Part shown: one piece after another, positions 17,558 to 25,071 of the stretch
Layout of the letters: every line of letters begins with the position of its first letter
How positions within the stretch are numbered: the first letter of the stretch is position 1
Source of the DNA: Roseburia sp.
Lineage (GTDB): Bacteria; Bacillota; Clostridia; Lachnospirales; Lachnospiraceae
Direction: 5' to 3'
Assembly (NCBI GenBank): GCA_003483745.1
Contig: DMYD01000010.1
Location: 9,964 to 73,963 of the forward strand
Length of the DNA: 64,000 nucleotides
The notes under the pieces: generated by a model
The model's input: the letters and a program-made list of their open reading frames with translations, nothing else
The model's database searches: none
Told to the model about the DNA's origin: nothing
Program-made: the position numbers and the translations under genes

Positions 17558-17698
17558 TTATTTGTGCTCGCAGCTCTGGTTTCCTACTGTACAGGATGTT
17601 TTGCATGCAGACTGGCAGGATGTCTGGCACTCGCCGCAGCCACCTTTTTTGATTGTGTTCTGTAATCTCTTGGTATTTAATGTCTTTACATGTTTCAT
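17558..17698 (-). CDS. scfA: SCIFF six-cysteine ranthipeptide precursor
   Basis: 46 residues, starting MKHVKTLNTKRLQNTIKKGG; ATG at 17698 with GGAGAG 7 bases upstream. The C-terminal half holds six cysteines at 21, 24, 28, 32, 36 and 43, in the pattern CGECQTSCQSACKTSC. This is the near-universal clostridial SCIFF peptide, whose cysteines are joined by thioether bonds to neighbouring residues by the ScfB maturase. Its mature form is reported to act in population-level regulation in some clostridia. A likely promoter of its own lies upstream at 17810-17838. No dedicated exporter or peptidase gene is adjacent. Confidence 0.96.
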   Translation of the reverse strand: MKHVKTLNTKRLQNTIKKGGCGECQTSCQSACKTSCTVGNQSCEHK

Positions 17699-17809
17699 GA
17701 TGCTTCTCTCCTTTTTTGTAATTTCCGCACACATGGGATACGCCATTTGCCCGCTCCCCGTAATACTATGTATTTATTCGCTTTCGCGCGGAGCTCTGTT
17801 AACTTATAC

Positions 17810-17838
17810 AGTATAACATAACTTTTTTCATATGGGAA
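17810..17838 (-). promoter_or_regulatory. Likely promoter of scfA
   Basis: On the minus strand TTCCCA (17833-17838) and TATACT (17810-17815), 17 bases apart. The -10 is good and the -35 weak. It lies between the permease stop and the scfA start. Confidence 0.4.
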
Positions 17839-17845
17839 GTTTTTT

Positions 17846-19237
17846 TTATACGTTATCCTTCGGCAATATGATATTAAAGATAATCGCCACAATGGCTGCC
17901 GGCACAATGCCGGAACCGCCAAAGATCAGCTGGATTCCCTGCGGCAGATGTGCAAGGATACCGCTGCTGGATCCAATTCCGTAACCGAGCCCTAATGCAA
18001 CGGAAACGATCGTGATATTGCGCATTGTCATCGGCTCTTTTGTGATGAGCTGGATTCCACTGATCACGATGGATGAAAACATCATAACAGCCGCTCCGCC
18101 AAGTACACTCTGCGGCATGATTGAGATCAGCGCAGCAAGTTTCGGAAATAAACCGCAGAGGATCAGGAATACGGCTCCGGATGCAAGTGCCATACGGTTT
18201 ACAATCTTTGTCATTGTAACAAGTCCTACATTCTGGCTGAAAGAAGTATTTGGCAGTACACCAAAAAGTGCAGCAAGGGAAGAACCGATTCCGTCACAGA
18301 TAACACCACCGGAAAGTTCTTTATCCGTTGCTTCTCTGTCCATTCCACCTTCCATAACGCCGGAGATATCTCCAACCGTCTCAACTGCGGTAACAATAAA
18401 CATGATCAAAACCGGTATGATCGCTCTCCAGTCAAATACCAGTTTAACCGGCATTAATTTCGGAACAGAAAACCATGCCGCATTTGCAACTTTATCCCAG
18501 TTTAACACCCACGCTTTTGTATATTCCACTCCGTCTGCATTGATTGCAGTTGTCGGCAGTACCAGTCCCATGATTGCTGCAATGATATAGCCTGCCACGA
18601 TACCGATCAGGATCGATGATGCACTTGCCATACCTTTCATCCAGTGTTTTACTGCCACGATGATCAGTAAAACGGCTGCGCCAAGCAGCAGATTTTCAAC
18701 AGAACCAAAATCATTTGCCGTATTGCCGCCGCCAAAAGAATTGACACCGACTGCGATCAGTGACAATCCGATCGATAACACAACGGTTCCTGTTACAACT
18801 GCAGGGAAAAATCTGCGAAGCGGTTTTAACAAAAATCCAAGGATTCCCTCAAACAGACCGCCAATGACGGATGCGCACATAATGGCTCCATACGCGAGGA
18901 TACCTCCTCCCATCACCTGAACCACACTGTTGAACACACCGATAAACCCGGAACTGGTTCCCATAATGATCGGCACCTTTCCACCAACCGGTCCAATCGC
19001 AAACAGCTGGATCAGCGTCACAATACCGGCGATCAGCATCGCATTCTGTAACAGATCGACCTGCAGGCTGCCAAACTCCTCACCTGCAATGCCACATGCC
19101 CCTGAAATAATCAGGATCGGTGTCAGGTTTCCAACAAACATTGCCAGCACATGCTGCAATCCCAGAGGGATTGCCTTTTTCAGCGGAAGCTTTCCGTAAA
19201 ACTCGTACTCTGCTCCCTGTCTCTTTTGACTTTCCAT
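17846..19237 (-). CDS. NCS2 family xanthine/uracil permease
   Basis: 463 residues with about 12-14 membrane segments. ATG at 19237 (MESQKRQGAEYEFYGK) is chosen since GAGGAGG lies 6 bases upstream; the frame extends to 19288. Family marks include PLGLQHVLAMFVGNLTPILI in helix 1, GTSSGFIGVF in helix 3, the TM8 acidic motif AVETVGDISGV and the NAT signature PNTSFSQNVGLVTMTKIVNR in TM10, which line the nucleobase site. The LGLQHVLAMF start and TSFSQN signature favour the xanthine/uric acid branch over uracil, but substrate cannot be fixed. It sits between the TIGR04086 protein and scfA, which I remember as normally adjacent. Confidence 0.88.
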   Translation of the reverse strand: MESQKRQGAEYEFYGKLPLKKAIPLGLQHVLAMFVGNLTPILIISGACGIAGEEFGSLQVDLLQNAMLIAGIVTLIQLFAIGPVGGKVPIIMGTSSGFIGVFNSVVQVMGGGILAYGAIMCASVIGGLFEGILGFLLKPLRRFFPAVVTGTVVLSIGLSLIAVGVNSFGGGNTANDFGSVENLLLGAAVLLIIVAVKHWMKGMASASSILIGIVAGYIIAAIMGLVLPTTAINADGVEYTKAWVLNWDKVANAAWFSVPKLMPVKLVFDWRAIIPVLIMFIVTAVETVGDISGVMEGGMDREATDKELSGGVICDGIGSSLAALFGVLPNTSFSQNVGLVTMTKIVNRMALASGAVFLILCGLFPKLAALISIMPQSVLGGAAVMMFSSIVISGIQLITKEPMTMRNITIVSVALGLGYGIGSSSGILAHLPQGIQLIFGGSGIVPAAIVAIIFNIILPKDNV

Positions 19238-19350
19238 TTCTTCCTCCTCGTGCATATTTCTTTTTGCATAAATCATTACTATTTTCATTCATGCACATTT
19301 TTCTATGAGTATAGCACGCTGCCAATATCTTGCGCAAGAGCACATTCAGC

Positions 19351-19743
19351 CTAACTTATCATTCCTCCCGCCATGCCGGATGCCGTACAGAGAATAAATG
19401 TTGTTGCCACCTTTGAAAGTTCCATGGATATTCCTTGTTTTACCAGCACTGATATCAGGAATAAAATGCCAAAATAAATGGCACCCGCCGCAAATCCCCA
19501 TAAAAATTTCTGTGTTTTCATGATCTTCCCCATTAAAAATCCACCGATCACTCCGGAAATGATATAAATTACAACAATTCCCACCTTTACCGCAGACTCA
19601 CTCAGATCAAACTTATATAGCAGTGCGGCTAACAGCAGCAGGAACAGGCTGCTTAAGAGAAACATGGCAAACACAGACACCATTGTGGCAGCGACCGGAT
19701 TACTTTTTGCATCTCTTGTTTTCATTTTGGACTGTATATTCAT
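19351..19743 (-). CDS. TIGR04086 family membrane protein
   Basis: 130 residues. ATG at 19743 with GGAGTGG upstream; the longer frame to 19794 starts inside a terminator hairpin. Four hydrophobic helices (roughly 18-40, 49-70, 77-98, 108-130) with GVIGGFLMGKIMKTQKFLWG between helices two and three. This matches the TIGR04086 membrane protein that is often linked to the SCIFF locus. Function unknown. A permease gene lies downstream, between it and scfA. Confidence 0.75.
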   Translation of the reverse strand: MNIQSKMKTRDAKSNPVAATMVSVFAMFLLSSLFLLLLAALLYKFDLSESAVKVGIVVIYIISGVIGGFLMGKIMKTQKFLWGFAAGAIYFGILFLISVLVKQGISMELSKVATTFILCTASGMAGGMIS

Positions 19744-19782
19744 TGACCACTCCATAGGTTTTAGATTCTGTTTCACTATATG

Positions 19783-19830
19783 AAAAAAACGCAAAAGCTA
19801 TGCTCTTTTTGCATGCTTTTGCGTTTTTTT
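19783..19830. terminator. Hairpin terminator downstream of the epimerase-like gene
   Basis: ACGCAAAAGC and GCTTTTGCGT pair around a 16-base loop, with a seven-base T run on each strand. It ends the transcript of the gene at 20154-21032 after it crosses the palindromic element. Confidence 0.75.
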
Positions 19831-19836
19831 ATTTAT

Positions 19837-20154
19837 AAGATTCGGGTGTCAAAAGGTGGCTTTCAAATTTTTGATTGTCAAATTGCACAAAGCCGGGGCT
19901 GTTTTGTTCCGTCGTCCGAAAATAAGAAAAACTAAGTATGCCTGAATCAGGTTTTCCCAGAGTGACGTGAACGGCGTTCAACGAGCCATCCATGGCTCGT
20001 GAAGCCTTGTTCTGCCATCCATGGCAGAACATCACTGTGAATTGACAGGCATACTAAGATTTTCTAATTTTCTCCCAAAGTCACAAAACGAGTCCCGGCT
20101 TCGTGCAATTTGACATCCGCTAAGTTATGAACCACCTTTTGACATTCGAATCTT
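19837..20154. repeat. MITE-like long palindromic element, copy A (full length)
   Basis: About 318 bases forming one long imperfect inverted repeat. The ends are AAGATTCGGGTGTC and GACATTCGAATCTT; both arms continue with AAAAGGTGG, TGTCAAATTGCAC, AAGCCGGG, GTTTTGT and AGTATGCCTG. In the centre are two smaller perfect palindromes, GAGCCAT-CC-ATGGCTC and GTTCTGCCAT-CC-ATGGCAGAAC. The end abuts the stop codon of the epimerase-like gene at 20154. Copy B (48007-48183) and partial copy C (33370-33480) share the arm sequence. It carries no transposase; a non-autonomous mobile element or RNA-forming repeat is likely. Confidence 0.75.
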
Positions 20155-21032
20155 TACAAATATGCAATACTATAAGTTGCATGAAATGTTTCGCCCTGCG
20201 GCAGCATATTTTCATAATCGCGTTCCTGTAATGTGCCGGCAAAGTCTGTGGCATCGCATCTTCCATACCATGGCTCAATGCAGACGAACGGTGCATTTTT
20301 CCTTTCCGGCGACCATACTGCAAATAATGGTGTATCAAATTTTACAGTTACATATGCATTACCTTGCGTATCAAGCAGGGAAACTTCGCCGGTCTGTTTT
20401 CCCTCTACCATGTAAGTACATTCGTCAAAGAATCCTTCGGTAAATGTCACGCAGCCATCTTTCAGTGCTAATACCTTATCCTCCATCACAGCCATACCGT
20501 CCGGTGTATTTCCATGATGATGAAGTGTATCCGTCAGTCTGCCAAATTTCAGTCCATATCCGATTTTATTTTCTTCTCCATGAATCGGGCAGTTGAATGC
20601 CGGATGTGCCCCGATGGAAAAATAGAGTTCTTTCGTGTCGGTGTTTTCCACAGTCCAGTTCACTTTCACTTCATTTTTGCACAATTCATAACCGATGCGC
20701 AGTGTAAAATGAAATGGATATTTTTCACGGGTTTCTGCTGTATCGGTCAGAACAAACGAGATTGTCTCTGCTGTCTGTCCGTTTAATGTAAACTCCATAT
20801 CTCTTGCAAATCCGTGCTGTCCCATGGAATAGGTTTTGCCTTCATAGCGGTATTCTTTGTTTTTCGGGGCTCCGACAAACGGGAACAATACCGGAGATGT
20901 TCTTCCCCAGTATTTTTTGTCGCCGCACCACATATATTCACGATCGTCCGACTTTCTTTTTACAGATTTGATCTCTGCTCCAAATGAATCGATCTCTACT
21001 TTTAAATTTTCATTCTCTAAGGTGTATCTCAT
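20154..21032 (-). CDS. Aldose 1-epimerase family protein (LacX-like)
   Basis: 292 residues, cytoplasmic. ATG at 21032 (MRYTLENENLKVEI) has GGAG 6 bases upstream; ATG at 21044 overlaps that site. The galactose mutarotase fold is indicated by AEIKSVKRK near the start, the catalytic-site histidines QHGFARDMEF (about 72-81) and IGAHPAFNCP (about 140-149), and a C-terminal CIEPWYGRCD stretch. These match the LacX branch, which interconverts sugar anomers or acts on sugar phosphates. No sugar operon surrounds it. The stop codon coincides with the end of palindromic element A. Confidence 0.88.
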   Translation of the reverse strand: MRYTLENENLKVEIDSFGAEIKSVKRKSDDREYMWCGDKKYWGRTSPVLFPFVGAPKNKEYRYEGKTYSMGQHGFARDMEFTLNGQTAETISFVLTDTAETREKYPFHFTLRIGYELCKNEVKVNWTVENTDTKELYFSIGAHPAFNCPIHGEENKIGYGLKFGRLTDTLHHHGNTPDGMAVMEDKVLALKDGCVTFTEGFFDECTYMVEGKQTGEVSLLDTQGNAYVTVKFDTPLFAVWSPERKNAPFVCIEPWYGRCDATDFAGTLQERDYENMLPQGETFHATYSIAYL

Positions 21033-21072
21033 ATCCGTCTCCATTCCTATACTTATGTTTTGTTGCTGTTAC

Positions 21073-21202
21073 ATTCGCCGTTCGTCAATCATGCGAGCAT
21101 GTTGACTCTCCCTCGCTCATTATATCATGAAGCACGGCTTCATGATCCAATTCGCCGTTCGTCAATCATGCGAGCATGTTGACTCTCTTGCGCTCATTAT
21201 AA
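21073..21202. repeat. Direct repeat pair with an internal palindrome
   Basis: A ~52-base unit starting ATTCGCCGTTCGTCAATCAT and ending CGCTCATTATA occurs at 21073 and again at 21150, nearly identical. Between the copies is a perfect inverted repeat TCATGAAGC-ACG-GCTTCATGA (21125-21145). It fills most of the gap between the hemolysin III-like gene and the epimerase-like gene, just upstream of the latter. Confidence 0.7.
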
Positions 21203-21242
21203 CCTAACTGTTCTGTTAAATCTATCGGCAATTGTTTTATTT

Positions 21243-21896
21243 TTAAGCTACATACTGGTACATGAAGATGAAATGGCAGATGCTTCCCGCCATGACAAAC
21301 AGATGAAATACTTCATGAGAACCAAACTCCTTGTGCTTTTCATTAAATACCGGAAGTTTCAACGCATAGATCACTCCGCCTGCCGTATAGATCAGCCCGC
21401 CTGCAAGCAGCCATAAAAATGCAGCCAAAGAAAGTGTTGTCAGCAGTTCACGGAATACAAACAGGCACACCCAGCCCATTGCAATATAAATGATAGAAGA
21501 AAACCATTTCGGGCAGTTGATCCAGAGTGCTTTCACGAGCATTCCTGCCGCTGCAATGCCCCACACTGCTGCAAGGAGGGTATATCCGGATCTGCCACCT
21601 AATACGATCAGGCAGACCGGCGTATACGATCCTGCGATCAGGACAAAAATCATCATATGATCCAGTTTACGGAATACTTTTAAAATTTTATCACGCACCA
21701 CCAGCGAATGATATACGGTACTTGCCCCATAGAGCAATACCATGCTCCCCATAAATACCGCCATTGCAAAAACTGTTGTCCGGTTTCCATCTAATGCCGC
21801 CTTGACAAGCAGCGGTGATGATGCAATGATCGCCATCATCATGGCAATAAAATGCGTAATCGCACTTCCCGGTTCCCGAATCCCTATCTGCAACAT
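21243..21896 (-). CDS. Hemolysin III / PAQR family membrane protein
   Basis: 217 residues with seven predicted membrane helices. The family signature is clear: IREPGSAITHFIAM at the N-terminus (Glu and His of the first motif), STVYHSLV in helix 3 and a final SHEVFHLFVMAGSICHF, whose histidines form the buried metal site. ATG at 21896 is preceded by GGAGG. The family was named for one reported haemolytic protein; most members are probably membrane-lipid-related hydrolases or sensors, so a toxin role is not implied. Monocistronic. Confidence 0.9.
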   Translation of the reverse strand: MLQIGIREPGSAITHFIAMMMAIIASSPLLVKAALDGNRTTVFAMAVFMGSMVLLYGASTVYHSLVVRDKILKVFRKLDHMMIFVLIAGSYTPVCLIVLGGRSGYTLLAAVWGIAAAGMLVKALWINCPKWFSSIIYIAMGWVCLFVFRELLTTLSLAAFLWLLAGGLIYTAGGVIYALKLPVFNEKHKEFGSHEVFHLFVMAGSICHFIFMYQYVA

Positions 21897-22034
21897 AATA
21901 TGACCTCCATTCTTGCTGTTTTATTCTAATAGTATCCATTATTTTTACATGTGGTTTTTAATACTACATCTTTTATATTTTGATACTACTACTTATTATG
22001 CTTTATGTCAATCATATTTATGCTGCATTTTTTT

Positions 22035-24971
22035 TCAGTTTTTGGAATTCTCTGTTGTCTCGGTTGTTTCCGTCATCTCGGTTGCTTCCGTTGTCTCGGT
22101 TGTCTCTGTTATTTCGGTTGTCTCCGTCGTCTCCGTTGTTTCTGTCGTCTCCGTTGTTTCTGTCGTCTCTGTCGCTTCCGTTGTCTCGGTTGTTTCCGTC
22201 GTCTCGGTTGCTTCCGTTGTCTCGGTTGTTTCCGTCGTCTCCGTTGTTTCTGTCGTCTCCGTTGCTTCCGTTGTCTCGGTTGCTTCCGTTGTCTCGGTCG
22301 TCTCCGTCGTTTCGGTTGTTTCTGTCGTCTCGGTTGTCTCCGTTGTTTCCGTTGTTTCCGTCGTCTCCGTGTTTTCCGTGTTTTCGGTGTTTTCCGTGTT
22401 TTCGGTGTTTTCCGTCTCCTCCGTGTTCTCTGTATCCACACCGGTCTGCACCGTCTCCGTCGTTTCAGTCTCTTCCGTCGTCGACATCACACTCTGCGTC
22501 TCTGTCTGGCTGCCGTTCATATCAATTTCATAAACATTAGACCAGTCTGTTTTTGTTCCATCTGCAAGTACTGCACGCACTTTAAACTCATAAATAATTC
22601 CTGCTTCAAACGGTTCACTGTTTTCATATTGATCCTTATATGTACTGCAATGATAGATGGTTGTGTTTACCGTTTTCTGTTTTACAAATGCGCTGTCATC
22701 CACAGTTTCACAATAAATCTGATATCTTACCGCTCCCTGCCATGGATTCCAGGAAAGTTCAAATGAATCCGATATCTGTCTGACGGATAACTGGATCAGT
22801 GCCATTTTCTGCATTGCACCAGAATATCCTCCATAATAATTTTGACCGTTTTTCGTTACATACGCACGCACTTTGTAATAATATGTGACACCTGCCTGTG
22901 TCTGGCTGTCTGTATAAGTATTTTTTGTTACATCCGCAATATTTTCATAATTTCCATCGAAAGAAGTGGCACGGGCTACCTGATAACCGCTTACACCTTC
23001 CTGGCTCTTCCATGTAAGTGTAATTTTCCCTCCGGATACTTCACAGGATTTTTCATTCCATTCTACCGTACCCGCAGATACCGTCACTTCCTGCGTATTG
23101 GAATATCCGCTGTAAAGTGCTGTTCTTGTCTTATTACTTCTGCTCGATGGGGCTACCTTAAAAGAACGCACCTTATAAGAATAGCTTTCTCCCGCTTTCA
23201 CATTGTCATCCGTATAGCCACAGGTATCCATATTCCAGATCACCCGGATGATCTGTCCGTTTCTGATAATCTCATAGCCATCCGCATAATGACATTTTGT
23301 CCAGAACAGGCTGACGGAAGATGAACTGTTCGTATGGATTTCCGCAAGAACCGGTTTTTGACGGATGGATCCCATCTTTTCATATTTACTTTTCTTATAA
23401 CCGGAGATCTTCTCCCATTTTTTCAGATTCGTATAGGAAAGCAGCGGTTTGGTAAATTTTAAAGAATCTTTGGAATCAATATACTGAAATACATCCCAGA
23501 TCATCCGTTTTGTGCCGGATGCATCCCGAAGTCCCCAGTAACAGTTGTCTTTCATTTCCTCCGGATTATCCGTATGCCGTCCATAAATGAACGATTCAAT
23601 CATGCTGTCCGCCTCTGACATATAATAAGCGTACGCATAGGCTGCCGCCTGCACTTCCTCTCCCTTCGTGGAATTAAACGACTGCTCCGATAACATGATT
23701 GTATATTTTTTTCCAAATTGCTTTTTCACATATTTTGTCAAGACACTTAAATTGTGAAATGTTATGATCTTAGACTGGTCAGAATTTACTGCCATGGAAT
23801 CATCCCAGAATACCGGGTCTACCAATCCTTGCGGATACGCATGAAATGCAATCTTAAACGGAACTTTTCCATACTTGTTGACTGTCTGATAAAATGTATC
23901 CAGTGTCGATTTTGCTGTAAAATACTTGTTTCCGTCATTATCAGCATCCAGATTCCAGTTGTGATCTAAACTGATATATACATTCGAGTATTTGCTGGCA
24001 CTCTTTACGGCATTATATGCAATGCGGTAAGCTCTGGCATAATTCGACATATATTTTGACATTGAAACGTTACCACCATAGTTCCAGATTCCAGGGGAAT
24101 TGACCTCATTTCCCAAAATCCATCCCATCACCAGGATTTCTTTATTGCTGTAACGGCCTGCTAAAAATGTCATCATCGCCTCAAACATAGCAGAACTTTT
24201 CTTAGATGAGGTCTTAAAGGATGAATATTTTGTATTCTCCGGGCATTGATACCGCATGGCTGACACAGAAGATGCCGTATTATTCGGTATCAGAAGAATG
24301 ACCGTTACCTTTGCTCCGGCACTGTTATATGCTTTTATCTGATCGTCAAAATTCTGCACGGTACCCGGATTAAAATAATATTTTTTCCCCCGGTATTTAT
24401 ATGTAATGGCATTCGTCTTATCTGTCGTAAACAGTGTATCTGCCGTTATATTCAAAACCACATGTTTTGTTCTGAGTTCTAATGCATCCTCTAACTGCTC
24501 TGCCTGCAATCCTTTTTTGGATGACGTCGATGGTCCTTTTCCCTTGTAGCCCGCAATTTTTTCCGGATTCGTTATATAAAATGCATTGCTGATGATCTGG
24601 TATTTTTTCCCGGTCTTATATGCAATCACATATTTTTTGCAGAGCATATCTGATTGATATTTCACAGTAAAAGTGATTTTACTGCCCTTTACTTTTCCGG
24701 ATTTCAACGGTTTTACATCCGTCTTCCCGGACTCTTTTTTATAAGCATCCAGACCAATCAGATATAATTTCTTTTTTGTCTTATCATTTTTCTCCTTGAC
24801 GGCTGCCTTAACCGTCAGCTTCTTTCCATTACTGTTTAATTTACAGTATGAAATGGAAAGCGGCATCTGCGCCGCATCTGCCTGTTCCGGTATGACCGAA
24901 AAAAGAATCATCACAAGCAATCCAATGATTACTGCAAACTTTTTGTATGATTTCATTTTCATATCTCGCAT
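22035..24971 (-). CDS. Large secreted DUF5722 protein with Fn3 domains and Glu-Thr-Thr repeat tail
   Basis: Up to 978 residues; starts at 24971, 24962 and 24956 are all possible because the ribosome binding site is weak. Order: signal peptide (KKFAVIIGLLVMILFSVIPEQADA), a beta-rich region, a DUF5722 catalytic-like domain (about 150-500), three fibronectin type III domains (about 535-830), and a low-complexity tail (about 850-975) of ETT, EATE and ENT units. In the DUF5722 part, Glu289 in GWILGNEVNS and Glu429 in IMLSEQSFNS sit where clan GH-A glycosidases carry the acid/base and nucleophile. A secreted glycosidase is therefore my inference. No sortase motif or membrane anchor ends the protein. 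Confidence 0.85.
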   Translation of the reverse strand: MRDMKMKSYKKFAVIIGLLVMILFSVIPEQADAAQMPLSISYCKLNSNGKKLTVKAAVKEKNDKTKKKLYLIGLDAYKKESGKTDVKPLKSGKVKGSKITFTVKYQSDMLCKKYVIAYKTGKKYQIISNAFYITNPEKIAGYKGKGPSTSSKKGLQAEQLEDALELRTKHVVLNITADTLFTTDKTNAITYKYRGKKYYFNPGTVQNFDDQIKAYNSAGAKVTVILLIPNNTASSVSAMRYQCPENTKYSSFKTSSKKSSAMFEAMMTFLAGRYSNKEILVMGWILGNEVNSPGIWNYGGNVSMSKYMSNYARAYRIAYNAVKSASKYSNVYISLDHNWNLDADNDGNKYFTAKSTLDTFYQTVNKYGKVPFKIAFHAYPQGLVDPVFWDDSMAVNSDQSKIITFHNLSVLTKYVKKQFGKKYTIMLSEQSFNSTKGEEVQAAAYAYAYYMSEADSMIESFIYGRHTDNPEEMKDNCYWGLRDASGTKRMIWDVFQYIDSKDSLKFTKPLLSYTNLKKWEKISGYKKSKYEKMGSIRQKPVLAEIHTNSSSSVSLFWTKCHYADGYEIIRNGQIIRVIWNMDTCGYTDDNVKAGESYSYKVRSFKVAPSSRSNKTRTALYSGYSNTQEVTVSAGTVEWNEKSCEVSGGKITLTWKSQEGVSGYQVARATSFDGNYENIADVTKNTYTDSQTQAGVTYYYKVRAYVTKNGQNYYGGYSGAMQKMALIQLSVRQISDSFELSWNPWQGAVRYQIYCETVDDSAFVKQKTVNTTIYHCSTYKDQYENSEPFEAGIIYEFKVRAVLADGTKTDWSNVYEIDMNGSQTETQSVMSTTEETETTETVQTGVDTENTEETENTENTENTENTENTETTETTETTETTETTETTETTETTETTEATETTEATETTETTETTETTETTEATETTETTETTEATETTETTETTETTETTETTEITETTETTEATEMTETTETTENSKN
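22047..22430. repeat. 9-base coding tandem repeat (Glu-Thr-Thr)
   Basis: On the minus strand about 40 units of GAA-ACA-AC(G/A) type encode ETT, with occasional EATE, EITE and EMTE variants, followed by ENT units (22371-22430). Strand asymmetry makes the opposite strand an open frame of VSV repeats that is not a gene. Repeat number is likely to vary between strains. Confidence 0.85.
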
Positions 24972-24983
24972 TTCTTATACTCT

Positions 24984-25063
24984 TAAAAAAACACAGACCT
25001 CTGTCAGATTTTCTGTCCGTTTGATCATCGGCTTACGGAGTGAAATCAAAGTAAAGGTCTGTG
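24984..25063 (-). terminator. Terminator after asnS
   Basis: On the minus strand CACAGACCTT and AGGTCTGTG pair across a long loop that holds further short stems, followed by seven T. Confidence 0.6.
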
Positions 25064-25071
25064 CCTGTTTT

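Noticed and set aside
21243..21896. A haemolytic toxin
   Set aside because: The hemolysin III name is historical; the PAQR-like helices and buried histidines point to a membrane enzyme or sensor.
21913..22533. Plus-strand open frames of VSV or leucine/serine repeats
   Set aside because: They mirror the Glu-Thr-Thr repeat of the minus-strand secreted protein; no signal peptide or ribosome binding site.
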